DNA of 64,000 nt from Sideroxydans lithotrophicus ES-1. Its GTDB lineage: Bacteria > Pseudomonadota > Gammaproteobacteria > Burkholderiales > Gallionellaceae. Positions 29,293 through 38,375 of the stretch are shown piece by piece. Below the pieces are notes generated by a model. That model saw only the letters and a program-made list of their open reading frames with translations, was not told where the DNA came from and ran no database searches. Position numbers and translations under genes: made by a program. The stretch lies in assembly GCF_000025705.1 (NCBI RefSeq), contig NC_013959.1, positions 1,851,063 to 1,915,062 on the forward strand, read 5' to 3'. Each line of letters opens with the position of its first letter. Positions within the stretch are counted from its first letter, which is position 1.

Positions 29293-29643
29293 TTAAATAT
29301 CAGACTTCAGCTTCTGCAATTCATTCAACAACTCCGGAACATCGTCCTGAATAATGCTCCACAAGGTATCGTTATCTATCCCAAGATAACCATGTATCAG
29401 CTTGTTTCGCGTGGCCACTACCATACGCCAAGGTATCTGCGAATACTTCTGACGCACCTCATCTGGAATATTCGTTGCCGCCTCGCCGATCAGTTCCAAA
29501 TTGCGCACCGTAGCATCGTAATTCAGGCCGCTTTCCACAAAGCTTTCCTGATTAAGGCCCTCCGTATAAAGCACAACCTTCTGGGCAAACTCGATCATGT
29601 CGTCCAGATAGAATCTCCATTCGCGAACAGGAGTATCAGACAT
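29293..29643 (-). CDS. hepT: HepT-family RNase toxin (HEPN domain)
   Basis: The protein has 116 residues from ATG 29643, which has AAGGAGG at 7 nt and overlaps mntA by 8 nt. The HEPN active motif RX4HXY is present as RNKLIHGY near residue 82. Size and partner match the MntA-HepT (type VII) toxin-antitoxin system, in which HepT is an RNase neutralised by AMP transfer to the tyrosine. It sits in the accessory block inside the beta-oxidation cluster. Confidence 0.92.
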   Translation of the reverse strand: MSDTPVREWRFYLDDMIEFAQKVVLYTEGLNQESFVESGLNYDATVRNLELIGEAATNIPDEVRQKYSQIPWRMVVATRNKLIHGYLGIDNDTLWSIIQDDVPELLNELQKLKSDI

Positions 29644-29926
29644 GCACCGCCTCCTTCTCAATGAATGGACGCAACTCTGGCCGCAAGGCTTTCTCTGTCA
29701 CCAGATCAACAGGCACACCCAGTAAATCTTCCAGATAAAACTGCACGCCGAAGTAGCGCGCAGATGTTGCCGGACCATCGAAGGCCACTAGCACATCCAC
29801 ATCGCTGCCTTCTTTGGCAGTATCGCGCACGACAGAGCCGAACAAAGCCAAGCTGGCTACGCCGAAGCGATCGGCTAGTTCTTGCTTGTGCGCTGTCAGC
29901 AATTGCAATGTTGTAGAACGATTCAA
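29636..29926 (-). CDS. mntA: MntA-family minimal nucleotidyltransferase antitoxin
   Basis: This 96-residue protein has LFGSVVRDTAKEGSDVDVLV, which fits the GSX10DXD catalytic motif exactly. MntA proteins AMPylate a tyrosine of HepT to silence it. The gene precedes and overlaps hepT, the usual order. A third catalytic acidic residue is plausible near DLVTE. Confidence 0.92.
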   Translation of the reverse strand: MNRSTTLQLLTAHKQELADRFGVASLALFGSVVRDTAKEGSDVDVLVAFDGPATSARYFGVQFYLEDLLGVPVDLVTEKALRPELRPFIEKEAVHV

Positions 29927-29974
29927 CTCATCACCTCAGATAAATTTGGTACGTGGCCTATTATTGCACTTCGC

Positions 29975-30331
29975 TTAAAGCAGATGCTTGCCGTCGAACA
30001 CCTTCGTCTCCAGCGCGAAGGTATCCACGCCTTCCAAACAGCCGAGATTCACGATGTATTGCCCCGGCCATTTGCTCGTTTCGCTGAAAGTGGCGACGCC
30101 ACAGCTCTTGCAAAAATAATGCTTCGCCGACTTCGTGCCCCACTGGTACATACCCAGCGCACCATCCTGCGCCTCAATCTGGAACTGCACCCCCGGCACC
30201 AGATGCATCATCGTTCCCCTCTTGGCGCAGAACGAGCAGTTGCAACGTATCCCGTGGGTGAACGACTCGACCTCGAACGAGAACTGGATCGCGCCGCAGT
30301 GACAGCTGCCTTTGTATGGTTGCATTGCCAT
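29975..30331 (-). CDS. GFA-family (Mss4-like) zinc protein
   Basis: This 118-residue protein has cysteine motifs YKGSCHCGAIQF, RCNCSFCAKRG and YFCKSCGVATF, which form the two zinc sites of the GFA/Mss4-like fold. The family is named after glutathione-dependent formaldehyde-activating enzyme, but most members have no shown activity. It stands between the mntA-hepT pair and the large PRTase-like gene on the same strand. Confidence 0.88.
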   Translation of the reverse strand: MAMQPYKGSCHCGAIQFSFEVESFTHGIRCNCSFCAKRGTMMHLVPGVQFQIEAQDGALGMYQWGTKSAKHYFCKSCGVATFSETSKWPGQYIVNLGCLEGVDTFALETKVFDGKHLL

Positions 30332-30527
30332 TCTTCTTGCTCCTCTGAATCAGACTGTCGAGCGCTATGCGCGGCCTTGGGGAAACAATTGCGATGCTGA
30401 CCTCGTAATGCTTCGGTATGACTGCATGGCCAATTTTCTTTCACCTCCTGTTAGCAACTGCCGTTACAACACTACAAAAACAATTGCGATGTTGCCCCTT
30501 ATCGCAGCTCAAGATGACTGACTACAA

Positions 30528-32756
30528 CTAAATGCCAGTCTCTTGCTCCAATGAACCTTCATGCCCCACATCTAACAAAGCCTTCAACAGTTCAACATAT
30601 ATTCCATCACCACTAAGCTCTTTAACTTCCAGTTTAAGGCGATTCATATCTTCATCTGCAAGTTTCAATCGCTCAGCTTTTAATGCGAAAGCAAATTCCA
30701 ATGCTGCCTCTCCCTGTTGACGCGAATTCAGCCTGAATACACCAGAAAGAATATCTGTCATGCGACGACTGACTTCACCACCCGATGAGTAATCAAGTTC
30801 AGATGGGTGTGCTGCTCGTAACAGCGCTGATTGAATTACACCATCGTTGTACCGAGCAAAATTTTCTGGATCAAGCACAACCTGTTGAAAAGTATCCGAA
30901 GACAGCCGATGCCCGTCATCCTTGAATTTAGTAAATTCTCTAGCTCGCTGTAGCATAGCGGCGGCGGTCAACAACACGGCAATCGAGTGATCAAATTGCG
31001 TTGAGTAGCCAGCTTTCCAATATGCAAAATCCGTACGCAACATCAATTTATTTGAGCCTTGCAAAGTAGCAGGCAAGAACGCACCTTCAGCAATACCGGA
31101 TCGCTTCTGCAACTCATTGACTCTATTCTTCAGAAGGGGGAAATCAGACAATTTCTTCCATTTGCTGAATAATGCCTTTTCAACCTCATACGCAATACCC
31201 ACTGTTTGACCTACAGCAAGACTTTCCATAAAAGAGACGGTAATTGAAGATTTGGTTGCAGAGAACTTCAAATTACTCTGCAGTTGCTCACAATCACATA
31301 TTGATTCCCCAAGTTGAAAACCGATCAAATAATGCCTAGCTCCCGTATGAATATCTCGCAAATCCCTACTAATCGAAAGCAGCCTTGTTCCTCGACCAAC
31401 TACCGCAGCAACAATAAGTAGCGCCTCATCACGATTTATTTTTTCGCCCTCAAAATTACTAGCTTTGATAACACGAGGCGCATCAGCACCGCCCCTTATT
31501 TCCAAAATTCGCTTTGCGCAAATCTCCGCCAGTTGTATTGATGCTTCATCGTCTTGGCATATGACCGCCTGCACAGAAAGCGGCACTTTTTGCATGACAT
31601 CCTTCTCAAGAAATTCTTGAAATTTCTTGTACTCAAACAATCGCTGACCATCCACGAAGATAGGTCGCACCTTATCTTTGGGTTGTGCAGCTTTCATCAA
31701 AGAGAAGAAGGAAGATTCTGAATACTTCTGCCCTACTTCAAACCAAGATTCGTCACGGTGCGCCCTTACCGTGAATAAAACTGATTTAAGCGGTACATCT
31801 TCAGGAATGAAACTTTCCCCAACAATTCGTAGATCACGCAACCCAGACAGCTTATCGTGATTGTTCAATGAATCACTTTTATCGAATGCATAGATTGCTT
31901 GTTCGCTATCCTTAGCGTCTTTCAACGTAATCAGTGTGAATATTTCAGAGGGGAAGCAACGGGTCAATTGCTGCCAATCACGCTGCATCGACATAGATGA
32001 TGATGCGGAGATAATACAAAGAGATGTGCCATGCATAGGTTTATCCACATTCTCCATGCCGCCATACGAATGGAAACTCTCAACCCTTGGGCGAGGCATT
32101 TCATATAGCTCGTGGTAAAGCTCCCGCAATACGTATGCCAAACTGGCAATTGCCATTGTATCAATGAAGATTACAGCAATAGGCTCTTTGGTTTCATCTT
32201 CGCGCTTTGCGATTCTGCTCAGCAGTGCATATGCAAGAAAATGGACCCGCTCAGTCTCATAAAATGCCGCATCAGCTCTAAGGAAGTACTTAGATCGTTT
32301 CTTCGATGGCTTCACGAAAGCAAAGCCAGACGGAGCCGGACACAACACATTTGGGGAGTCGAATAATATACCGACTCCTTTTTGAAAAATTTGCTCTTGT
32401 TTTTCCTCATCAATTAAGGGCAAACTTCCTCGCGCATTTTTAACAAAAGTTGGCTTTCCGATATTCCCCTTGCGGTCTATTTCACAAACCGCTACGCACA
32501 CTTTTGAGCTTGCTCGCTCAAGCGCTTGTTTAACACCGTTATCCGCATTGAAAACGTCTAATATTTGCTGTGTTTCTTTGGGAATACAAACGAATACAAG
32601 AGCGTCTGGCAACAGGACTCTACGCAAGCTCTGCTCTAAACAATCGGCCAAATCAGTCGCACTAATTACCCCAGGCGACTTGAACAAAAACCTATAGTCA
32701 GCAACTACTCCAATACTATTCTCATCTCGAACATCAACGGGGAAATAACTTCTCAT
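30528..32756 (-). CDS. Large protein with phosphoribosyltransferase-like segments, partner of a GHKL ATPase
   Basis: I do not recognise this 742-residue protein as a named family. Residues about 145-260 (FLRADAAFYETERVHFLAYA, IAVIFIDTMAIASLAYVLRE) and about 430-530 (ALLIVAAVVGRGTRLLSISR, then HYLIGFQLGES) have the strand-loop pattern of type I phosphoribosyltransferase domains. The second resembles a degenerate PRPP loop without the usual acidic pair. The C-terminal third is helical. ATG 32756 overlaps the GHKL gene stop as ATGA. The DNA is visibly more AT-rich than flanking genes, suggesting transfer. A role in phage defence or stress response is inference from partner and context. Confidence 0.6.
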   Translation of the reverse strand: MRSYFPVDVRDENSIGVVADYRFLFKSPGVISATDLADCLEQSLRRVLLPDALVFVCIPKETQQILDVFNADNGVKQALERASSKVCVAVCEIDRKGNIGKPTFVKNARGSLPLIDEEKQEQIFQKGVGILFDSPNVLCPAPSGFAFVKPSKKRSKYFLRADAAFYETERVHFLAYALLSRIAKREDETKEPIAVIFIDTMAIASLAYVLRELYHELYEMPRPRVESFHSYGGMENVDKPMHGTSLCIISASSSMSMQRDWQQLTRCFPSEIFTLITLKDAKDSEQAIYAFDKSDSLNNHDKLSGLRDLRIVGESFIPEDVPLKSVLFTVRAHRDESWFEVGQKYSESSFFSLMKAAQPKDKVRPIFVDGQRLFEYKKFQEFLEKDVMQKVPLSVQAVICQDDEASIQLAEICAKRILEIRGGADAPRVIKASNFEGEKINRDEALLIVAAVVGRGTRLLSISRDLRDIHTGARHYLIGFQLGESICDCEQLQSNLKFSATKSSITVSFMESLAVGQTVGIAYEVEKALFSKWKKLSDFPLLKNRVNELQKRSGIAEGAFLPATLQGSNKLMLRTDFAYWKAGYSTQFDHSIAVLLTAAAMLQRAREFTKFKDDGHRLSSDTFQQVVLDPENFARYNDGVIQSALLRAAHPSELDYSSGGEVSRRMTDILSGVFRLNSRQQGEAALEFAFALKAERLKLADEDMNRLKLEVKELSGDGIYVELLKALLDVGHEGSLEQETGI

Positions 32757-33925
32757 GACTGCCCCTTACTGGCTAGGGGGATGAGGATAGAAAAAGACGT
32801 GCCCACAGTTCTAGGCAACTCTTTCCTATCATTAAGCCAATGCCTAGGTTCAAAAGCTGTATCTGTGCCATTTGAAAAGTCTTGGTATAGACAGAGCCTA
32901 CCCGTTCTTAACCGCAATAGCGCTTTCAACCGAACCAAACTTTTTATCACAGTATATAAGCCGACCCCTGTGCCATTTATAGGTTTAGATGTCTTGCCAA
33001 GTTCAAATGTCTCTCTTACTAACGCCTCCTCCTTGTCAATTGAGACATTTTCGATATTTTCATGCGGACTCACATGCGCCAGCCACCTTTTGGCTATGCC
33101 GGGCCCGCAATCAATGACGGACAATTCAATGAAGTCCAATGTTTTATTAACAGTGGCATTCAGCAGCGCCTTCTGGAAATACAACCGATGCGGCACATCA
33201 TCAAATGCATTTATTGCATCCTTCGCACTCGGCGTAAATGAAATATATTTTGCAAGAATCCCACGCACATTTGGATAATGCCAAGTGTATTCGCGGCCTA
33301 ACTCATCTGTGCTCGCATGATCATTTGTATTCTCAAACAACTCACGAATGAGCAATCCCAGTGCCTGTGTAAAAGTGTCCGGCATATTCCGAAGCGCAGA
33401 TGGATCACAGACCTCAATAAGTTTTTTCGTGAGCTTTTCAAAATCACCAGCGCCACGCATCCCTTCAAGGCTTTTGCGTTCATATAACGGCAATATAAAT
33501 TCATTTTTTGCCCCGGCAAAACAAGTAAGAATTGCCCCTCGACCATTCATCGTTTCTCTAAATTTACTCGATTGCATCGCCTCAATATAGGGAATAGCTT
33601 GAGCAAGAACCTCATGTTTCTCAAACTCAATGCCTTGAGAGGCAACCAAATGCGGAGCCATATAACTTGCAATCAGCCCATGCGGCTGATGTAGAAGTTC
33701 CGCAAAAGAGTCAACGCCACTTCCTGAACCATATGGCGACAATCTGCCCTCTTGGCTACCGCGTGCCCAACTAGCAACAAACTGAACTATTGCAGAGGTA
33801 ATGCCAAATGTCCCACCGTGCTTTAAATGTGATGGCAGACGGACATCAACAGCCTCAGTGCTCTGAAGATCGTTATACATATCCTCTATCTCTAGAAGAG
33901 TGCAATCAGTCCGTAACGAAATCAT
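32753..33925 (-). CDS. GHKL-type ATPase, first gene of a coupled pair
   Basis: This 390-residue protein's C-terminal half has the Bergerat fold: N box ELFENTNDHAS, G1 box VIDCGPGIAKRW, and G2 box GKTSKPINGTGVGLYTVIKS. The N-terminal half (VDVRLPSHLKHGGTFGITSA and onward) is unassigned and could be a sensor or STAS-like region. No histidine-kinase dimerisation H-box is visible, so it is more likely an anti-sigma-, MORC- or Hsp90-type ATPase than a two-component kinase. Its stop overlaps the start of the PRTase-like gene by 4 nt. AT-rich relative to neighbours. Confidence 0.82.
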   Translation of the reverse strand: MISLRTDCTLLEIEDMYNDLQSTEAVDVRLPSHLKHGGTFGITSAIVQFVASWARGSQEGRLSPYGSGSGVDSFAELLHQPHGLIASYMAPHLVASQGIEFEKHEVLAQAIPYIEAMQSSKFRETMNGRGAILTCFAGAKNEFILPLYERKSLEGMRGAGDFEKLTKKLIEVCDPSALRNMPDTFTQALGLLIRELFENTNDHASTDELGREYTWHYPNVRGILAKYISFTPSAKDAINAFDDVPHRLYFQKALLNATVNKTLDFIELSVIDCGPGIAKRWLAHVSPHENIENVSIDKEEALVRETFELGKTSKPINGTGVGLYTVIKSLVRLKALLRLRTGRLCLYQDFSNGTDTAFEPRHWLNDRKELPRTVGTSFSILIPLASKGQS

Positions 33926-33941
33926 CTTGATATTTACTCAA

Positions 33942-33947
33942 TTTATA
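33942..33947 (-). promoter_or_regulatory. Candidate -10 box for the GHKL/PRTase-like pair
   Basis: TATAAA on the minus strand lies 17 nt before the GHKL start codon, in the 49-nt gap after the beta-oxidation gene. The gap is AT-rich but no clear -35 is seen. If real, the accessory block has its own promoter. Confidence 0.25.
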
Positions 33948-33974
33948 CAGCGAAAATGCTTCCTAATTTACCAA

Positions 33975-36527
33975 TCAGTTCCGCAACGGCTTCCCGTTCT
34001 TCAACATGTACTCGATCCTGTCCTGTGTCTTGAACGTCCCCAGCAGTTCCATGAAATTGCGCCGCTCCAGGTCGAGCAGCCATTGTTCGTCCACCAGGCA
34101 GCCCGCTTCCACATGCCCGCCGCACAGTGTCTCGGCGACGCGGCAGCCGATCATGTAGTCGTGCTCGGAGATGAAGTTGCCTTCCAGCATGTTGACCATG
34201 GCGGCCTGCAGCGTGGCGATGCCGGTGCTGCCTGCGACCATGATCTGGCGCTGGTGCAGCGGCGGCCGGTACGCGGTGGCGTTGAGCGCCTTCGCTTCTT
34301 CCTTGGCGATGTGCAACAGTTCGAAGCGGTTGAGCACGATGCGGTCGGACTGCTTCAGGTAGCCCATCTCGCGCGCCATCTCTGCGCTCTTGGCGACCTC
34401 GCCCATGGCGATGTTCTGGAAATACTTGCGCATGTAGGGGAACACGTCGACGCGGTTGTCGCTGGCGAAACGCTGCGCTTCCGCCGCTGCGCGCTGCGCC
34501 ATCTCCTTGCAGCCGCCACCGGCGGGCAGCAGGCCGACGCCAACCTCGACCAGGCCGATGTAGCTTTCCAGCGTGGCGACGATGCGCGAGCAGTGGATGG
34601 AGAATTCACAGCCGCCGCCGAGCGCGAGGCCGTCGATCGCGGCGATGGTAGGCACCTGCGCATACTTGAGGCGCATGGAGGCCTGCTGGAACTTGGCGAC
34701 CACAGCTTCCACCTTGGGCACGTTGCCGGTGGCGGCATTGAATATCTCGCCCATTCCGCCGCCGCCAGCGATGGTGTATTTGACGCGGCTGGCCGCCTGC
34801 TTGAACTTGCCGAACATGCCTTCTTCAGGCGCAGGTTCCTGCATGCCCTGCATCAGCTGCAGCAGGTTTGCGCCGGCGGAGAACGGCGGCTCGGTCTGCC
34901 ACAGGATGAGCGCGCTGAAGTGCTCTTCCGCTTCGCCCACCGCACGCAGGATGCCGTCCAGCACGTCGTTGTCGACGGTGTGCATCTTGCTCTTGAAACT
35001 CAGGATGGCGATGTCGTCGCCGGTGTGCCACATGCGCACCACATCGTTCTCGAATACGGTCTCGCCGTAATGACGCTCTTCGCCAAGCAGGTGATCGGGA
35101 TAGAGCTGGCGTTGATAGACCGGGAGCGTGGAACGGGGTTGGTAGCCGCCCTCCCTCTCCCTCCGCTGCGCTCCTCCCTCTCCCGCAGGCGGGAGAGGGG
35201 TTAGGGGAGAGGGTGCATAAGAACCTTGCGCAGTGTGGACGCCTGTCCGTGTCGCATCGGTGACCCATGCGGGCAGCGGCGCGGAAGCCATGGACTTGCC
35301 TGCGACAATGTCTTCGGCGATCCAGCCGGCCACCTGCTGCCAGCCAGCTGCCTGCCATATTTCGAACGGACCATTGTCCCAGCCGAAGCCCCAGCGCACG
35401 GCAAAATCGAGGTCGCGTGCATTGTTGGCGATGTTCTCCAGATGCAGTGCGCAGTAATGGAACACGTCGCGGAACACCGCCCACAGGAACTGCGCCTGCG
35501 GATGCTGGCTATTGCGCAATCCAGCGAGTTTCTTCGCCCAGTCGCGTTCGCGCAGGATCTCTTTCACAGCGTCGTTCACCTTGGCGTCGGACAGACGGTA
35601 CTCGCGCGTGTGCAGGTCCAGCACGTGGATCTCCTTGCCGATCTTCTGGTAGATGCCGCGCTTGGTCTTCTGCCCCAGCGAGCCCTGGTCGACCAGGTAC
35701 TGGAACCAGCTTGGCAGTTCGAAGTGCTTGTGCCACGGGTCTTCGGTGAGATTCTCGCGCATGGTGTTGACCACGTGCGCGAACACGTCGAGGCCGACCA
35801 CGTCCAGCGTGCGGAAGGTGGCGCTCTTGGGGCGGCCGAGGTAACGACCGGTGAGCGCATCCACCATGTCGAAGCCGAGGTTGAACGCCGCCGCATGGTG
35901 CTTGGTGGCGAGCATGGAGAACACGCCGATGCGGTTGGCGATGAAGTTGGGGGTGTCTTTCGCGCGCACCACACCCTTGCCCAGCGTGGAGACGAGGAAG
36001 GTCTCCAGCTGGTCGAGCAGCACAGGCTCGGTGCCCTTGCAGGGGATCAGCTCGACCAGGTGCATGTAGCGCGGCGGGTTGAAGAAGTGGATGCCGCAGA
36101 AGCGGTGGCGCAGGTTCTCGGGGAAGGCTTCGGCCAGCTTATTGATGGAAAGGCCGGAAGTGTTGGTCGCGAAGATGGCGTTGGCATTAACGAACGGTGC
36201 GACCTTGCGGTACAGGTCTGACTTCCAGTCCATGCGCTCGGCGATGGCTTCGATGATGAGGTCGCACTCGCGCAGTTTTTCCAGGTGCTGGTCGTAATTG
36301 GCGGGCTGGATGTAAGTGATCCTGGCCGGGCTGGAGATGGGCGCCGGTTCGAGCTTCTTCAGGCCATCCAGCGCCTTGTTCACATTGCCGTTGGGGTCCC
36401 CTTCTTTCGCGGGCAACTCGAACAACAGCACCTCGACATTGGCGTTGACCATATGCGCGGCGATCTGCGCTCCCATCACGCCTGCACCGAGGACGGCGAC
36501 CTTACGAACATTCAGATGATTGCTCAT
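33975..36527 (-). CDS. 3-hydroxyacyl-CoA dehydrogenase / enoyl-CoA hydratase
   Basis: This 850-residue two-domain beta-oxidation enzyme has the dehydrogenase first (VRKVAVLGAGVMGAQIAAHM, IFATNTSGLSINKLAEAF, CGIHFFNPPRYMHLVELIP) and the crotonase-like hydratase second (IDGLALGGGCEFSIHCSRIV, VEVGVGLLPAGGGCKEMA). This order is opposite to E. coli FadB and matches FadN-like proteins. Start MSNHLNVRK at 36527 has GGGAG at 7 nt. The linker between domains carries an in-frame palindromic repeat (35149-35213). It converts enoyl-CoA to 3-ketoacyl-CoA ahead of the thiolase. Confidence 0.94.
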   Translation of the reverse strand: MSNHLNVRKVAVLGAGVMGAQIAAHMVNANVEVLLFELPAKEGDPNGNVNKALDGLKKLEPAPISSPARITYIQPANYDQHLEKLRECDLIIEAIAERMDWKSDLYRKVAPFVNANAIFATNTSGLSINKLAEAFPENLRHRFCGIHFFNPPRYMHLVELIPCKGTEPVLLDQLETFLVSTLGKGVVRAKDTPNFIANRIGVFSMLATKHHAAAFNLGFDMVDALTGRYLGRPKSATFRTLDVVGLDVFAHVVNTMRENLTEDPWHKHFELPSWFQYLVDQGSLGQKTKRGIYQKIGKEIHVLDLHTREYRLSDAKVNDAVKEILRERDWAKKLAGLRNSQHPQAQFLWAVFRDVFHYCALHLENIANNARDLDFAVRWGFGWDNGPFEIWQAAGWQQVAGWIAEDIVAGKSMASAPLPAWVTDATRTGVHTAQGSYAPSPLTPLPPAGEGGAQRREREGGYQPRSTLPVYQRQLYPDHLLGEERHYGETVFENDVVRMWHTGDDIAILSFKSKMHTVDNDVLDGILRAVGEAEEHFSALILWQTEPPFSAGANLLQLMQGMQEPAPEEGMFGKFKQAASRVKYTIAGGGGMGEIFNAATGNVPKVEAVVAKFQQASMRLKYAQVPTIAAIDGLALGGGCEFSIHCSRIVATLESYIGLVEVGVGLLPAGGGCKEMAQRAAAEAQRFASDNRVDVFPYMRKYFQNIAMGEVAKSAEMAREMGYLKQSDRIVLNRFELLHIAKEEAKALNATAYRPPLHQRQIMVAGSTGIATLQAAMVNMLEGNFISEHDYMIGCRVAETLCGGHVEAGCLVDEQWLLDLERRNFMELLGTFKTQDRIEYMLKNGKPLRN
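35149..35213 (-). repeat. In-frame palindromic element, copy A
   Basis: It contains the perfect 11-bp palindrome CCCTCTCCCGC-AG-GCGGGAGAGGG (35176-35199) with additional CTCCC and GGGAG runs on both sides. Read on the minus strand it encodes [20 protein letters not shown] (about residues 439-460) in the linker between dehydrogenase and hydratase domains. Confidence 0.85.
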
Positions 36528-36594
36528 CGCGACACTCCCATTCATTTGATTGCTTGACCAGCGGCAGGACTACCCCGCCACTCACTCAATACTG

Positions 36595-37914
36595 TCAGAA
36601 ACTGTAGGCATATTGCACGCTCAATATGTCAACGCTATTGCTGTAGCTGCCGACCAGGATGCCTGCGCCCGTCGCGGCCTGGTTGTTGGCGATGGGTGCA
36701 TCTTTCATGAACAGGTGCGCATAGGCGAAGTCCACCTTGCTTGCGACCGAGACCTTGTATTGCCCGCCGAACGTCACCCAGGTGCGGTTACTGTCCGGGA
36801 TGCGCGCGGTGCGGTAGGCATCCGGCACCGGTGTCTGGTCGTATGCCAGGCCGATGCGCGACAGCCATTGCTCGTTGTAGTGGTAGGTGGAACCAACCGC
36901 TACGCGCCAGGTGTCTTTCCAGTTCTCGGGGATATTCTGCACCACGGCGCCATTGGTGCGGGTGACCACCAGCTGTTGCAGTTTGCTCCAGCCGGTCCAG
37001 GTCGCATCGGCCATCATGTCCCACTTGTCGTTCAACTGGTGGAAGCCGCTGATCGAGAACGTATCGGGCATGGTGATCGGCAAGTTCACGTCGCCATTCT
37101 GCAGCGTCGGGCTGGCTGCCAGTGCTGTCGGCACCGATGTGAAACTGACCGTACCTTTCAGGTTGTATTTCAGTTTGGAACGATATGACAGACCGATGCG
37201 GGCGTTGGGCATGACATCGATCAAAACGCCCAAGTTATACCCCCAGGCAGAGTCGTTGCCGGTCATCGTCGTGATGCCTTCCACACCCGGCCCACCGACC
37301 GCAGTCAACAAAGCGCCACCGCCTGCCGAGAAGGCCGCTGCGCTGTAGTTCACTGCGCTGCTCAGTTCGCCGCTGATGTGCTGGTAGTTCAGTCCGATAC
37401 CCAGACTGACTGTGTCACTCATCTGGTAGGCCAGGGAAGGGTTCAGGTTGATCGTCTGGATCTTGGAAGTGATGGCCTGGAAACGCCCGATCCAGGTCGG
37501 ATCGTATTTTGTCTGCAAGCCGAATGGTGCATTGATGCCCAGACCGAAGCGCAGCACGGGCTGGATCTCCGTCACTATATAGGTATTGGGTACCAGCGCC
37601 AGACTGCCAGCATCGCCGCCGTTGCCGCCTGCCGTCTGCAAGGCAGCGCCGGTGGAGCCGGTATCGCGGAATTTCGCCGAAGGCTGGATAAAACTGCCCG
37701 CCACCGTCACCTGATTGCCATTCAGCCTGGACATGCCGGCCGGGTTGAAGAAGATGGTGCTTGCATCCTCGGCTGCTGCCGCTCCTCCGGCATACGCATT
37801 GCCGGTGCCACTGCTTTGCTCGATCAACGCGAACGCCGAGGCCGACGCATTTCCCGACATCGCCAACAACGCACTGGCAACCGAAATACCCAACAATGTC
37901 TGCTTCAATCTCAT
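36595..37914 (-). CDS. fadL: FadL/OmpP1-family long-chain fatty acid outer-membrane channel
   Basis: This 439-residue protein has a signal peptide ending SGNASASA, then the FadL N-terminal hatch and helix region ASAFALIEQSSGTGNAYAGG and AAEDASTIFFNPAGMSRLNG, which is diagnostic. Beta-strand repeats follow to a C-terminal aromatic VQYAYSF, the outer-membrane insertion signal. It imports long-chain fatty acids by lateral diffusion and feeds the acyl-CoA synthetase and beta-oxidation genes around it. Confidence 0.93.
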   Translation of the reverse strand: MRLKQTLLGISVASALLAMSGNASASAFALIEQSSGTGNAYAGGAAAAEDASTIFFNPAGMSRLNGNQVTVAGSFIQPSAKFRDTGSTGAALQTAGGNGGDAGSLALVPNTYIVTEIQPVLRFGLGINAPFGLQTKYDPTWIGRFQAITSKIQTINLNPSLAYQMSDTVSLGIGLNYQHISGELSSAVNYSAAAFSAGGGALLTAVGGPGVEGITTMTGNDSAWGYNLGVLIDVMPNARIGLSYRSKLKYNLKGTVSFTSVPTALAASPTLQNGDVNLPITMPDTFSISGFHQLNDKWDMMADATWTGWSKLQQLVVTRTNGAVVQNIPENWKDTWRVAVGSTYHYNEQWLSRIGLAYDQTPVPDAYRTARIPDSNRTWVTFGGQYKVSVASKVDFAYAHLFMKDAPIANNQAATGAGILVGSYSNSVDILSVQYAYSF

Positions 37915-37976
37915 CTTCGTTTCTCCATAGTTAACGTTTGAATGGCGTCGCTGCGAACATCAGCGACAGCAAAATC

Positions 37977-38375
37977 TCAATCCTGCGGCGGCAACGGCCT
38001 CGGCTTGCGATCGTCGCCGACCGCGACATAGGTCAGCGTCGCCTCGGTCACCTTCAGGCAGGTCGGGTTCTCGGGGTCGCGCTGCACATAGACCTCGACA
38101 TCGACGGTGATCGAGGTCGTGCCGGTCTTGACGATCCTGGAATAAAAGCTCACCACGTCGCCGACGAAGATGGGCTGCTTGAACACGAACGAATTCACCG
38201 CGATCGTCGCCACCCTGCCTTTGGCACGGTGCACGGCGGGGATGCTGCCGGCGATGTCCACCTGCCCCATCAGCCAGCCGCCGAAGATGTCGCCGGTATA
38301 GTTCGCATCCGACGGCATCGCCGCCACGCGCAAGGTCGGCTGACGGTCGGGCAAGGAAATCTTCTCTTCACTCAT
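37977..38375 (-). CDS. Acyl-CoA thioesterase, YciA-like hotdog fold
   Basis: The 132-residue protein starts MSEEKISLPDRQPTLRV. MPSDANYTGDIFGGWLMGQV contains the hotdog catalytic motif with the conserved Asn-x-x-Gly-Asp, and NSFVFKQPIFVGDVVSFYSR is the central strand pair. It hydrolyses acyl-CoA and could release CoA when beta-oxidation intermediates build up. The ATG shares a base with the fadD stop (TGATG). The much longer frame to 39647 is a shadow over fadD. Confidence 0.92.
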   Translation of the reverse strand: MSEEKISLPDRQPTLRVAAMPSDANYTGDIFGGWLMGQVDIAGSIPAVHRAKGRVATIAVNSFVFKQPIFVGDVVSFYSRIVKTGTTSITVDVEVYVQRDPENPTCLKVTEATLTYVAVGDDRKPRPLPPQD

